Part shown: positions 44,887 through 54,197 of the stretch, in pieces
Layout of the letters: each line of letters starts with the position of its first letter
Numbering within the stretch: the first letter of the stretch is position 1
DNA from: Thalassospira indica
Lineage (GTDB): Bacteria > Pseudomonadota > Alphaproteobacteria > Rhodospirillales > Thalassospiraceae
Reading direction: 5' to 3'
Assembly: GCF_003403095.1 (NCBI RefSeq)
Contig: NZ_CP031555.1
Location: forward strand, 2,088,001 to 2,152,000
Length of the DNA stretch: 64,000 nt
The notes under the pieces: generated by a model
The model's input: the letters and a program-made list of their open reading frames with translations, nothing else
Told to the model about the DNA's origin: nothing
Database searches by the model: none
Position numbers and translations under genes: made by a program

Positions 44887-46959
44887 CTAACCATTGCCAA
44901 GACAAAAGTTCTGCCACATCTCCCGACAGGCTTCTTCGAACTCGGCTGCGACAGCAGGCGCGTGGAAGGCACGGCTGCCCCGGATGCGATCGCGCATGTT
45001 TTCGCGAATGCTGGCCAGCGCCTTAAGGTCGGATGCCAGCATGATGCACTTGTCGACATAGCCCTTTTCGGTTTCGGCACATAGCGCGCCAAGCCCGATA
45101 TCGCTTAGAACCGCAAGGCCAAGCCGTGATCCCGGCCGATCATCGGCCAGCGACACGAACGGAATGCCAAACCAAAGCATCTCGTAATAGTTTTCAAGGC
45201 TGATGGCCGGAAATGGCGCCAGCCCGATATCAATCTGGGCATAAAGGGCTGGTCGATCCTGGGGCTTTACCTTGCCCGCCAGATCAAGCCGGTCGCGCTT
45301 GATCCCGGCCTGCCGGGTACGATCAAGGAACGTTTTGGCGGCATAGGAATCTTCAAGCACGTCATCCTGAATGACGATGCGGCTGTTGCTGACCTTGTTT
45401 AATATCCGCGCAAAGCAGTTCAGTGTTTCATTGCTGATATTGGCCAACCGATCAATGCAGCCAAACCGAATGATCTCTTCGCCGACGGCTGCCGGAAGGG
45501 GTGCCAATGGCAAGGCATCGTCAAGTTCCGCCGGAAGGTATGGGCCAAGTGCTAGCGGATAGGGACGCTCGGCAAACATCTTGTTTTCGGCAAGTCCGCC
45601 GCCAAACACTTCCTTGTGCCCGATAAGGTAATCCATCTCGGCCATGCCGGTGGTGATCGCAGACAGGCTGGCTTGCACCGGGGCGGCCTTAAGGGCAAAC
45701 ACCTCAATCGGTTGGGTTGGATGAACGCCACAGACATCAATCAGGATATCGACCTTGTCCTTGCGAATGCGATCGGCAATCTGCATCGGATCCTGCCCGC
45801 ACACTTCGCGCCAGCCATCGGCCATCACCTGCCATTGCCGTGTGACGTCATCAGGCCGCGGGGTCGCGGAATACAGGAACAGCTCGATCTCATGCCGGTT
45901 CAGGTGGCGGGCAAGTGCACTCAAAAGGCTGGATGATGCATGCTTGCAAAAGAACGGCGAGAGCCATCCAATACGAAGCCGCTTGTCGGATTGTCGGGTG
46001 TTGGCAAAGGCCGGTTTGGCGGCAATCGGCATATGATGCTTGGCCCATGCCTTGGCGGCCTTGCTATGGGTGGCCCCATCGGTTGTGCCAAGCTTCGCAC
46101 GCGTCCGGATCAGAAGCGCATCGGCCGTGGCGTTGTCCAGTGATGTCTCTATCAGGATATCAAGTGTCTTGATTGTGCTATCAAGGTCGCCACAGCGCAG
46201 CGTGATATCGGCCAGAACCAGATCAATCTCAACGGTGTCCTTGGTCAGGCGGCGCGCGGTCTTTAAAATCGCGATCGCCTTGGCATATTGCCCTTGATGC
46301 GCCAGTGACTGCCCCAGCCCGCGAAGGCCCGGAACGTATTTGGCATCGATGCTTAGTGCTCGCTGATAAAGGTTCTGTGCCAGTTCCGGATAACCAAGAC
46401 GCAGGAAGGCCGACCCCACCCGGCAAATCAGTTCCGGGGAAATGCCCGCGGCCTCGGCGGCATGTTCAAGCGATTTAAGGGCGGCTTCTTCCTGTCCCAG
46501 ATCATGCAAGGTCTGCCCGAACAGCAGCAATCCCTCATAATGATTTGGCTTCAGGCCAAGCAACCGGCCCAAAAGATCCATCGCCTGACCCAAATGGCCG
46601 CGCGGAATTTCAAGCCGTGCCAGATGATAAAGGGCGGTGGGGAAATCCCCGTGGTAACTCAATGCCTGCTTGAACTGATCAATCGCCTTGTCAATCTGAC
46701 CCGAACTTTCCAGCGCAATCGCATAGTTACACCGGACCGCCGGGTTGGCGGCAAAACTTGTCAGGCAGTTTTCAAAAAGTTCAAGCGCCTCGCCATGGCG
46801 GCCAAGGCCAGTCAGAAGGGTGGCAAGAAGGTGCTCCGCCTCCGCATTGCCCGGTGACATGGCCAATGCCGCGCGATAGATTTTCTCGGCTTCTTCGGGG
46901 CGATTGCCCTCATGCGCAGTCAGTCCGCGACGCAACAGTGTCTTGAGTTGGTCGGACAT
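44887..46959 (-). CDS. TPR protein with divergent O-GlcNAc-transferase-like (GT41) domain
   Basis: A 690-residue cytoplasmic protein. Residues about 1-290 form tandem TPRs (for example EAEKIYRAALAMSPGNAEAE, YPELAQNLYQRALSIDAKYV). From about 330 the sequence follows the SPINDLY/O-GlcNAc-transferase layout: IGWLSPFFCKHASSSLLSAL, IDVCGVHPTQPIEVFALKAAP, FGCIDRLANISNETLNCFARIL minus ends, and APFPAISLENYYEMLWFGIP. Several donor-site features of OGT are altered (see findings). The start at 46959 (MSDQLKTLLRR) has GGAG upstream. It may glycosylate flagellin or another protein, as TPR-GT41 enzymes do near flagellar genes, but no such genes are adjacent. Confidence 0.85.
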   Translation of the reverse strand: MSDQLKTLLRRGLTAHEGNRPEEAEKIYRAALAMSPGNAEAEHLLATLLTGLGRHGEALELFENCLTSFAANPAVRCNYAIALESSGQIDKAIDQFKQALSYHGDFPTALYHLARLEIPRGHLGQAMDLLGRLLGLKPNHYEGLLLFGQTLHDLGQEEAALKSLEHAAEAAGISPELICRVGSAFLRLGYPELAQNLYQRALSIDAKYVPGLRGLGQSLAHQGQYAKAIAILKTARRLTKDTVEIDLVLADITLRCGDLDSTIKTLDILIETSLDNATADALLIRTRAKLGTTDGATHSKAAKAWAKHHMPIAAKPAFANTRQSDKRLRIGWLSPFFCKHASSSLLSALARHLNRHEIELFLYSATPRPDDVTRQWQVMADGWREVCGQDPMQIADRIRKDKVDILIDVCGVHPTQPIEVFALKAAPVQASLSAITTGMAEMDYLIGHKEVFGGGLAENKMFAERPYPLALGPYLPAELDDALPLAPLPAAVGEEIIRFGCIDRLANISNETLNCFARILNKVSNSRIVIQDDVLEDSYAAKTFLDRTRQAGIKRDRLDLAGKVKPQDRPALYAQIDIGLAPFPAISLENYYEMLWFGIPFVSLADDRPGSRLGLAVLSDIGLGALCAETEKGYVDKCIMLASDLKALASIRENMRDRIRGSRAFHAPAVAAEFEEACREMWQNFCLGNG

Positions 46960-47091
46960 GGGGTTGCGGATCTCCACCTGATGGTCTGGATAAGGGCCTC
47001 GGCCCAAGCAGTCTTGCCTGACATTAAAGGGTTCAGCCCGTCCTTTAAAGCATGCAGTTACCAGATCGCGGATTACCGCCTGAAATGCAGG

Positions 47092-47128
47092 TAAAAAAGA
47101 ACCCCGAACCTGTATGAGGGTCCGGGGT
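47092..47128 (-). terminator. Minus-strand rho-independent terminator
   Basis: Stem ACCCCGAACC (47101-47110) / GGTCCGGGGT (47119-47128) with one mismatch, followed on the minus strand by TTCTTTTTTAC. It points to a minus-strand transcript ending here, between ilvD and the OGT-like gene. Confidence 0.65.
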
Positions 47129-47201
47129 CAGAATGGGAGTGGGAGAATCGCCTGGCGGCGATAATCCCCCATACGATATGTGTTGTTTGGTTAGAGGTCG
47201 C

Positions 47202-47486
47202 CTATTCAATGGAATAGTTTTCCGGGTATTTGGGATAGGTCGCATGGTCAATCGTCGCAAAACCTGTGAACTGGCTCACAAAATTGCACGCTGACACTGG
47301 TGGATGGGCGTTTTCAGGCAAACTCTGAGGATAGAAAGCGCTGCCAAAAACGCGTTCGCAGTTCGCGGGCAAAGTGATGCGCGTGTAGCAATCGTACCAA
47401 ATGACGGATTTTGGCGAAATTTTCGGGCAAAAAACTGTCAAAGCGCGCGAATACTGTGCTAGAACGCACCTATATACAAAGGGCAT
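47202..47486 (-). CDS. Possible small hypothetical gene
   Basis: A 94-codon minus-strand frame from an ATG at 47486 to TAG at 47202, ending about 75 bases before a clear minus-strand terminator. The product is unrecognised and Cys-containing, ending FATIDHATYPKYPENYSIE. There is no good ribosome-binding site and the true start is uncertain. The main support is the otherwise unexplained terminator. It would be divergent from ilvD. Confidence 0.22.
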   Translation of the reverse strand: MPFVYRCVLAQYSRALTVFCPKISPKSVIWYDCYTRITLPANCERVFGSAFYPQSLPENAHPPVSACNFVSQFTGFATIDHATYPKYPENYSIE

Positions 47487-47548
47487 CGGGGATGCTGACC
47501 CCGTACCCGAAAGAAACGCCACCAGTGATTTAAAGAGAGGTTCCTTCC

Positions 47549-49401
47549 ATGCCGGAATATCGGTCCCGTACAACAACACATGGCCGCAACATGGCTGGTG
47601 CGCGCGGCCTTTGGCGCGCCACTGGCATGAAAGACGAAGACTTCGACAAGCCGATCATTGCGGTCGTCAACAGCTTCACCCAGTTCGTGCCCGGTCACGT
47701 GCACCTCAAAGACCTTGGTCAGATGGTCGCGCGCGAGATCGAGGCATCCGGCGGTGTCGCCAAGGAATTCAACACCATTGCCGTTGATGATGGCATCGCG
47801 ATGGGCCATGACGGCATGCTCTATAGCCTGCCGTCGCGCGAAATCATTGCTGATTCCGTCGAATACATGGTCAATGCCCATTGCGCCGATGCGATGGTCT
47901 GCATTTCCAACTGCGATAAAATTACCCCGGGCATGTTGATGGCGGCGATGCGCCTTAACGTCCCGTGCGTATTCGTATCCGGTGGCCCGATGGAGGCCGG
48001 CAAGGTCACCATCGAAGGCAAGGAACACCACCTTGATCTGGTCGATGCCATGGTGCAGGCCGCCGATCCGAACATCTCCGACGAACAGGTCAAAGTTGTT
48101 GAGCGCTCGGCATGCCCTACCTGCGGCTCGTGCTCTGGCATGTTTACCGCCAACTCGATGAACTGCCTGGCCGAGGCGCTTGGTCTCGCACTTCCGGGTA
48201 ACGGTTCGGTGCTGGCAACGCACGCCGCGCGTCAGGAGCTTTTCCTTGAGGCGGCCCGGACTTCGGTCAAGCTGGCGCGCCGTTACTACGAAGAAGAAGA
48301 CGAGGGCGCGACCCCGCGCGGTATCGCAACCTTCAAGGCATTTGAAAACGCCATGGCGCTTGATATCGCCATGGGTGGGTCGACCAACACGGTTCTGCAT
48401 TTGCTGGCGATCGCCAAGGAAGCCGAAGTCGATTTCACCATGACCGATATGGATCGCCTGTCGCGCAAGATCCCGTATCTGTCCAAGGTCGCGCCGAACC
48501 ATCCCATGTTCCATATGGAAGACGTTCATCGTGCCGGTGGCATCATGCGTATTCTTGGCGAACTTGATCGCGCAGGTCTGCTGCATACTGATGTCTCCAC
48601 GGTGCATTCCAAGACCATGGCCGACGCCCTTGAAAAGTGGGACATCAAACGCACCACCAACGAGGCCGTGCACAAATTCTTCCGCGCCATGCCGGGCGGG
48701 ATTCCGACCCAAACCGCGTTCAGTCAGGAACGTTATTGGGACGACCTTGATCTTGATGAGAAAGAAGGCTGCATTCGTGATGTCGCCCATGCCTATAGTC
48801 AGGATGGTGGTCTGGCTGTTCTGTTTGGCAACCTGGCTGCCAATGGCTGCGTGGTCAAAACCGGTGGTGTCGACGAAAGCATCCTGAAATTCACTGGGCC
48901 GGCCGTGATCTGCGAAAGCCAGGACGAAGCTGTTGCCAAGGTTCTCGGTGGTGAGGTCAAGGAAGGCGACGTTGTCGTCATCCGCTACGAAGGCCCCAAA
49001 GGTGGTCCGGGTATGCAGGAAATGCTGTATCCGACCAGCTATCTGAAATCGATGGGGCTGGGTAAAGCCTGTGCGTTGGTTACCGATGGTCGTTTCTCTG
49101 GTGGGACGTCGGGCCTGTCGATCGGTCACGTATCCCCGAAGCAGCCGCTGGTGGTGACATCGCGCTGGTCGAACCGGGTGACATGATCGAAATCGACATC
49201 CCGAACCGTTCGATCCGCATTGCGGTCGATGATGCGGTTCTGGCCGCCCGCCGTCAGGCGATGGAAGCCAAGGGCCCCGAAGCATGGCGTCCGGCCAAGC
49301 CGCGCAAACGCAAGGTCTCAACCGCCCTTCGTGCCTATGCCGCCATGGCCACCAGTGCCGATCAGGGTGCGGTCCGTGACGTCACGCAGGTTGAATTCTG
49401 A
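47549..49401 (+). pseudogene. ilvD: Dihydroxy-acid dehydratase gene with an apparent one-base deletion
   Basis: IlvD dehydrates dihydroxy-isovalerate and dihydroxy-methylvalerate in valine, isoleucine and leucine synthesis, using an Fe-S cluster. The first frame (47549-49186, 545 codons) carries the N-terminal [26 protein letters not shown], and [20 protein letters not shown]. It runs to [18 protein letters not shown], then turns into [15 protein letters not shown] and stops. The next frame resumes with the family sequence: reading one extra base near 49138 gives [21 protein letters not shown] and continues to 49401. The corrected product is 617 residues, the normal length. Either a real frameshift or a sequencing error in the CCCCG-AAG run; everything else is intact. 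Confidence 0.88.
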
Positions 49402-49430
49402 TCTGCGGAGAGTCGCAAGATAACCAAACA

Positions 49431-49456
49431 AAAAGGGCGCCGTTTGGCGCCCTTTT
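49431..49456. terminator. Bidirectional terminator between ilvD and ald
   Basis: Perfect 11-bp stem AAAAGGGCGCC / GGCGCCCTTTT with a four-base loop. T-runs follow on both strands, so it serves the convergent ilvD and alanine dehydrogenase genes. Confidence 0.9.
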
Positions 49457-49478
49457 TTCATTATCGGATTTTGGTGGC

Positions 49479-50594
49479 TCAGGCCAATGCACTTTCGATT
49501 GGCAGGTACTCATAGCCAAGCGCATCTGCCACGGCCTTATAAGTGATCTTGCCCGCATGGACGTTAAGCCCGGCCGCCAGATGCGGATCGTCCTGACAGG
49601 CTCTCTTCCATCCCTTGTCGGCCAGGGCCAGGGCAAAGGGCAGGGTGGCGTTATTGAGCGCAAAGGTCGATGTCCGGGCGACCGCACCGGGCATGTTTGC
49701 CACGCAATAATGCACGACATCATCGACGATATAGGTTGGGTCGGCATGGGTGGTTGCCTTGGATGTTTCAAAACATCCGCCCTGATCAATCGCCACATCA
49801 ACAATCACCGAACCCGGCTTCATGCGTGACAGCTGTTCTTTCTTGATCAGTTTTGGTGCCGCCGCACCCGGGACAAGCACTGCACCCACGACCATGTCAG
49901 CCTCAAGCACAAGCGCCTCGGTATCATCAATGGTGGCGTATTGGGTTTTGATGCGCGGGCCATACAGATCATCAAGATAGGTCAGGCGTTTGACGTTCTT
50001 ATCAAGGATGATCACATCCGCGCCCATGCCCGCTGCAATGCGCGCGGCATTGGTACCAACGACACCGCCACCAATGACAACGACCTTGGCCGGCGCCACA
50101 CCCGGCACACCGCCAAGTAACATGCCCCGTCCGCCATTGGCTTTCTGAAGGGCGGCCGCCCCGACCTGCGGGGCCATGCGACCGGCAACTTCCGACATCG
50201 GTGCCAGCAATGGCAAGCCACCTGCGCGGTCGGTGACGGTTTCATAGGCAATTGCGGTGACACCGGATTTGACCAGACCGGCGGTCTGATCGGGGTCCGG
50301 TGCGAGATGCAGATAGGTAAACAGCAACTGGCCTTCGCGGAGTTGCTCATACTCGACCTTCTGCGGTTCCTTGACCTTGATGATCATCTCGGCACTGGCA
50401 AAGATATCGGATGCGCTGGCCGCAATCGTCGCACCGGCAGCGACATAATCATTATCAGTAAAGCCGATGCCAGCACCGGCCATGGTTTCGACCTGCACCT
50501 TGTGGCCATGTGCGACCAGTTCGCGGACCGAACTTGGCGTCAGTCCGACACGATATTCGTGGTTTTTGATTTCCTTTGGAACACCAATCAGCAT
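49479..50594 (-). CDS. ald: Alanine dehydrogenase
   Basis: NAD-dependent interconversion of L-alanine with pyruvate and ammonium. 371 residues from ATG 50594 with GGGAGGAAA upstream. Landmarks: [20 protein letters not shown] (substrate Arg), the catalytic His in FTYLHLAPD, the NAD-binding [18 protein letters not shown], and the C-terminal catalytic Asp region [15 protein letters not shown] minus first residue. It is divergent from an Lrp/AsnC-type gene, the arrangement in which such regulators (AldR) usually control ald in response to alanine. A 47-codon upstream extension has no ribosome-binding site. Confidence 0.96.
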   Translation of the reverse strand: MLIGVPKEIKNHEYRVGLTPSSVRELVAHGHKVQVETMAGAGIGFTDNDYVAAGATIAASASDIFASAEMIIKVKEPQKVEYEQLREGQLLFTYLHLAPDPDQTAGLVKSGVTAIAYETVTDRAGGLPLLAPMSEVAGRMAPQVGAAALQKANGGRGMLLGGVPGVAPAKVVVIGGGVVGTNAARIAAGMGADVIILDKNVKRLTYLDDLYGPRIKTQYATIDDTEALVLEADMVVGAVLVPGAAAPKLIKKEQLSRMKPGSVIVDVAIDQGGCFETSKATTHADPTYIVDDVVHYCVANMPGAVARTSTFALNNATLPFALALADKGWKRACQDDPHLAAGLNVHAGKITYKAVADALGYEYLPIESALA

Positions 50595-50700
50595 GTCGTT
50601 TCCTCCCGACAAAATCGTGGCAATCGGGGGAACTCCCCGGCGTTTCCGGAGTTTCCCGGGCGGTTGGAATACGATGCCGCCTCTTTTGTTATTATTCTTG

Positions 50701-50761
50701 AATGATACCCTAAAAATTGGGCAATTAATCTTCATTTCAAGGGGATGTTGGTGGTATCATT
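50701..50761. promoter_or_regulatory. Candidate Lrp-type operator in the ald/regulator divergent promoter
   Basis: Perfect inverted 9-mers AATGATACC (50701-50709) and GGTATCATT (50753-50761), 43 bases apart, flank very AT-rich DNA between the divergent ald and Lrp-type genes. The centre-to-centre spacing of 52 bases is near five helical turns, which suits a regulator that wraps DNA. Binding is inference. Confidence 0.45.
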
Positions 50762-50801
50762 GCTATATAATTCAACAGAAACACCATGACGTCAGAGGAT
50801 T

Positions 50802-51266
50802 ATGCGAATGGAGATGGACGAACGAGATCGGATGATTCTGCGTTTGCTGCAGAAAGACGGTCGCATCAGCAATGCCGAACTTGCTGAAAAGGTGAACCTG
50901 TCGGCCTCTGCCTGCCTGCGCCGTGTACGGCTTCTTGAAGAGGCAGGCTTCATTGATCACTACACCATGCTTCTTAATCCCGCGCGGATCGGCAAGCCGG
51001 GCAATGCCTTTGTCAATATCGCGATTACCCGCCAAACCCGCGAGGCACTTGAAACCTTTGAACTCGAAATTCAAAAGGTGCCTGAAGTTGTCGAATGTTA
51101 TTTGCTGGCCGGGCAAAGCGACTATCTTGTCCATGTCGTCTATAGCGACACCGCCGACTATGAACGCATCCATAGTGAAGTCCTGACCCAGCTTCCCGGT
51201 GTCGAACGTGTTCAGACTGTCATCACGCTCCGAGAAGTCAAACGCACCACCGAACTGCCGGTCTGA
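50802..51266 (+). CDS. Lrp/AsnC family regulator, probably of ald
   Basis: A 154-residue leucine-responsive-type transcription factor. N-terminal helix-turn-helix: DERDRMILRLLQKDGRISNA, then LAEKVNLSASACLRRVRLLEEAG minus ends. The C-terminal RAM effector domain has VVECYLLAGQSDYLVHVVYS and LPGVERVQTVITLREVKR. AGAGGA lies before the ATG at 50802. Its divergence from ald and the inverted repeat between them suggest it activates ald in the presence of an amino acid such as alanine, and may autoregulate. Confidence 0.92.
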   Translation: MRMEMDERDRMILRLLQKDGRISNAELAEKVNLSASACLRRVRLLEEAGFIDHYTMLLNPARIGKPGNAFVNIAITRQTREALETFELEIQKVPEVVECYLLAGQSDYLVHVVYSDTADYERIHSEVLTQLPGVERVQTVITLREVKRTTELPV

Positions 51267-51604
51267 GCTGTGATCTGCCGCCGGATCCCGGTTATTTCAC
51301 GATATGGAATGTCATGAAGTGATGCCGGGCCAGTGGCGCCTGGTCATCATTGCAGCTGGTGGGGCGGAATGCGACTCGAACAAAAAACTGTACGATATTT
51401 GTGGTTTTGTTCAGAATGCGTTATGGTGATTGATTGTATGTGACCGGAATTCATCTAAATTGGTCTCTATTTGGTCAGAAAAATGTATGCGTTTTCAATG
51501 CTTCATGAATTTTGTCCAGTTATTCCAATCCTGCAGTTTGACTTTTAGGTGAATTAAAATGCAATAATATGCCCGGGGAAAATACGTTGGGGGAAATTAA
51601 TCAA
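51267..51604. promoter_or_regulatory. AT-rich intergenic region upstream of the TetR-type gene
   Basis: About 340 bases, markedly AT-rich from 51380 on. It holds the TetR gene promoter. TTGGTC occurs twice (near 51459 and 51473), but no clear palindrome or gene was found. Confidence 0.3.
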
Positions 51605-52315
51605 ATGGAACAAGACAATCTTGTTCGCGCTCGTAGCCATGAGCAGAAACTAAAACGCCGTGCTGATATTCTCGAAGCTGCCCGCAAGCTCTATCTCGTA
51701 GGTGATGGAACCCTGCCGTCGGCCGCAGAAGTCGCACGCAAGGCGAACTTGGCCAAAGGCACGCTTTACCTTTATTTTTCAAGCAAGGAAGCATTGTTTC
51801 TTGAAGTGTTGCGTCACTTCCAGAAAGAGTGGTTTGAAAACAATCTTGATGTGATTGATCAGGAAGCGCTGCGCCGGCCCGAAGAACGGGATTCAACCCG
51901 TGTGGCCCGCCAGTTCGTGCAATATCTGGTCAAGAACGACAAGTTCCTGCATCTCGCATCACTGTCGCAAGGTGTTCTGGAATCTGGCTCCGACGATGAA
52001 ATGGTCATCAACCAGCGCCGTTTCGTGGCATCCATGGTCAAACGTACCGCCGATGCACTGGCCGAGCTTTATGAAATCACGCCGGATGCCGCCAGCAAGC
52101 TGATGCGCTCTTCCTATGCGCTGGTTCTGGGGTTATGGCAGATGTCGCAGCTGCCGGACCGCGTCATCAAGCTGATGGAACAGAACGCGCTCAATAACCT
52201 GATCATTGATTTCGAAGAAGCCGCCAAAGAGGCCGTTGTCTCTTACTGGCAGGTTTCAGCACCCGGCATGAAGTGCCGTGAAATGATGCGCAAGGCGGCC
52301 GAAGGCAACTGCTAA
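51605..52315 (+). CDS. TetR/AcrR family regulator
   Basis: A 236-residue repressor-type protein. The N-terminal helix-turn-helix is clear: KRRADILEAARKLYLVGDG, EVARKANLAKGTLYLYFSSK, EALFLEVLRHF. The C-terminal ligand domain is all-helical and not assignable to a ligand. Start 51605 was chosen for the GGGGG about 12 bases upstream; an ATG at 51569 lacks any signal. It converges on the putrescine-transporter operon but need not regulate it. Its own terminator follows. Confidence 0.9.
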   Translation: MEQDNLVRARSHEQKLKRRADILEAARKLYLVGDGTLPSAAEVARKANLAKGTLYLYFSSKEALFLEVLRHFQKEWFENNLDVIDQEALRRPEERDSTRVARQFVQYLVKNDKFLHLASLSQGVLESGSDDEMVINQRRFVASMVKRTADALAELYEITPDAASKLMRSSYALVLGLWQMSQLPDRVIKLMEQNALNNLIIDFEEAAKEAVVSYWQVSAPGMKCREMMRKAAEGNC

Positions 52316-52341
52316 GCCGAGGCCACGACAAGCCAAAATAC

Positions 52342-52378
52342 AAAACAGCGCCGGATGAATTTCCGGCGCTGTTTTTTT
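52342..52378 (+). terminator. Rho-independent terminator of the TetR-type gene
   Basis: Perfect 14-bp stem AAAACAGCGCCGGA (52342-52355) / TCCGGCGCTGTTTT (52362-52375), with a run of seven T. Confidence 0.92.
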
Positions 52379-52419
52379 GTGTTGTCTGCGTAAAGGAAGC
52401 AGGTGCCCCAAGTAGCGCC

Positions 52420-53259
52420 TTAGTGTTGCGCGTCCGCCCCGGCAGAGGCACGGCTGCGCATCCGCTCGGACCGCAGGATCATCAGGCTGGCAATCACGAT
52501 CATCACCGATACCGCCAGAATAATCAGGGTTGCCAGTGCATTGATTTCCGGCGAGACCCCCAGACGCACGGATGAAAACACCTTCATCGGAAGTGTGGTC
52601 GAACCCGGACCGGCAACAAAGCTTGCAATCACCAGATCATCCAGCGACAGGGTAAAGGACAGCAGCCACCCGGCGAGCAACGCAGGCAGGATCATCGGAA
52701 GCGTAATGACAAAGAAGATCTTGGCAGGCTTGGCGCCCAGATCCATTGCCGCTTCCTCGACCGAGGTATCCATCCCCGACAGGCGCGATTGCACCACAAC
52801 CGCGACATAGGCCGCACAGAAGGTCGTATGCGCAATCGTGATCGTCGAAAGACCACGCCCGGCCGGCCAGCCAATCATTTGCTCAAGCGTTACAAACAAC
52901 AGCAAAAGCGACAGACCGGTAATAACCTCTGGCATCACCAGCGGGGCGGCGATCATGCCTGAAAAAAGCGTGCGTCCCTTGAACCGGCCAAAGCGTGACA
53001 TCACAAGCCCCGCCGGCGTGCCAAGTGCCAGGGCAAGGGTCGCTGACATCACCCCGATACGCAGGCTGTTCCAGGCGGCATCAATCATGCCGTCATTGGA
53101 AAACAGCGACACATACCATTTGGTCGAAAAGCCGGCCCAGACGGTCACAAGCTTCCCTTCGTTAAAGGAATAGATCATGACAAGCAGGATCGGCACATAC
53201 AGAAAGGCAAAGCCAAACACCAATGCCGAAATCAGGAAGGTTGAACGTTTGCTGCTCAT
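52420..53259 (-). CDS. potI: Putrescine ABC transporter permease PotI
   Basis: Second membrane subunit of a PotFGHI-type polyamine importer. 279 residues, about six TM helices, with the permease EAA loop VEEAAMDLGAKPAKIFFVITLP minus ends in its standard place and a start of SSKRSTFLISALVFGFAFLYVP minus ends. The ATG at 53259 overlaps the potH stop by four bases and has GGAGGAG upstream. It is the last gene of potGHI, ending about 105 bases before the convergent TetR gene. Confidence 0.92.
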   Translation of the reverse strand: MSSKRSTFLISALVFGFAFLYVPILLVMIYSFNEGKLVTVWAGFSTKWYVSLFSNDGMIDAAWNSLRIGVMSATLALALGTPAGLVMSRFGRFKGRTLFSGMIAAPLVMPEVITGLSLLLLFVTLEQMIGWPAGRGLSTITIAHTTFCAAYVAVVVQSRLSGMDTSVEEAAMDLGAKPAKIFFVITLPMILPALLAGWLLSFTLSLDDLVIASFVAGPGSTTLPMKVFSSVRLGVSPEINALATLIILAVSVMIVIASLMILRSERMRSRASAGADAQH

Positions 53260-54197
53260 TGCTGGCGCTCCTCCTGCTTGGTCTGGATATGCTGGAACCA
53301 CATGATCGGCACGACAAGGAACAGCAGCATCGCAATCGCAACGCTTGAGGCAATCGGCCAGTCACGGTTGGCAAAGAACTCGTTCCAAAGGGTTCGACCG
53401 ATCATCAGCGTGTTCGGACCGCCTAGAAGTTCCGGAATAACGAATTCACCCACAGCCGGAATAAACACCAGAAGTGAGCCCGCCAAAATGCCCGGCATGG
53501 AAAGCGGCAGGGTAATCTTGGCAAAAGCCTGCCAAGGCTTGCAGCCCAGATCAAGGGCAGCTTCCACCAGGCTGATATCCATTTTTTCAAGTGTCGAATA
53601 CAGCGGCAGGATCATGAAGGGCAGGTAGGTATAGACAATCCCGACATAGACCGCGAATTCCGTCTGCCGCATGATCAGCGGTTCGGAAATGATGCCCGTC
53701 CACATAAGGAACGCGTTGATCAAGCCTTCGCGGTCAAGGATCCCGATCCAGGCATATACACGGATCAGGAAGCTGGTCCAGAACGGCAGGATCACAAGCA
53801 TCAGCAACACACTGCGCATCGATCCTTGGGCGCGCGCAATCCCATAGGCCATCGGATAACCGATCAGAAGCGTGATGACGGTCGATATCGCCGCAATCCG
53901 GATCGAGTTGAGGTAGGCCGTGACATAAAGGCTGTCAGATAGAAGGAACAGGTAGTTCCCGAAATTGAGTGTGATCGTGATGCCTTCATCGATCCATTCA
54001 AACAGCGGCGTATAGGGCGGCTGTGCGTATTCGGCGACGGAAAAGCTGATCTTGAGAACGATCAGGAACGGCACAAGGAAGAACAAAAACAGCCAGAAAT
54101 ACGGGATACCAACCACCAGTACCCGCCCATGTTTGATCATCCAGCGATCAAAACGTTGTTTGAGGGTCAAGCGGCCCTCTTGCTTGTCACTGCTCAT
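53256..54197 (-). CDS. potH: Putrescine ABC transporter permease PotH
   Basis: First membrane subunit of the importer: 313 residues with about six TM helices (first: VVGIPYFWLFLFFLVPFLIV), the EAA loop LVEAALDLGCKPWQAFAKITLP minus ends and the C-terminal IPELLGGPNTLMIGRTLWNEF minus last residue. Start at 54197 (MSSDKQEGRL) overlaps the potG stop (ATGA), so potG, potH and potI are translationally coupled in series. Confidence 0.92.
   Translation of the reverse strand: MSSDKQEGRLTLKQRFDRWMIKHGRVLVVGIPYFWLFLFFLVPFLIVLKISFSVAEYAQPPYTPLFEWIDEGITITLNFGNYLFLLSDSLYVTAYLNSIRIAAISTVITLLIGYPMAYGIARAQGSMRSVLLMLVILPFWTSFLIRVYAWIGILDREGLINAFLMWTGIISEPLIMRQTEFAVYVGIVYTYLPFMILPLYSTLEKMDISLVEAALDLGCKPWQAFAKITLPLSMPGILAGSLLVFIPAVGEFVIPELLGGPNTLMIGRTLWNEFFANRDWPIASSVAIAMLLFLVVPIMWFQHIQTKQEERQQ

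Larger units (their letters stand above)
46960..47548. promoter_or_regulatory. Intergenic region, OGT-like gene / ilvD
   Basis: Nearly 590 bases. It contains a minus-strand terminator (47092-47128), a possible small minus-strand gene ending at 47202, and the promoters of the OGT-like gene and of ilvD. No leader-peptide attenuator with branched-chain codons was recognised before ilvD. Confidence 0.3.

Noticed and set aside
47459..49321. 620-codon minus-strand open frame opposite ilvD
   Set aside because: It is the shadow of ilvD; the plus strand carries unmistakable dehydratase motifs and the antisense product has no recognisable domain.
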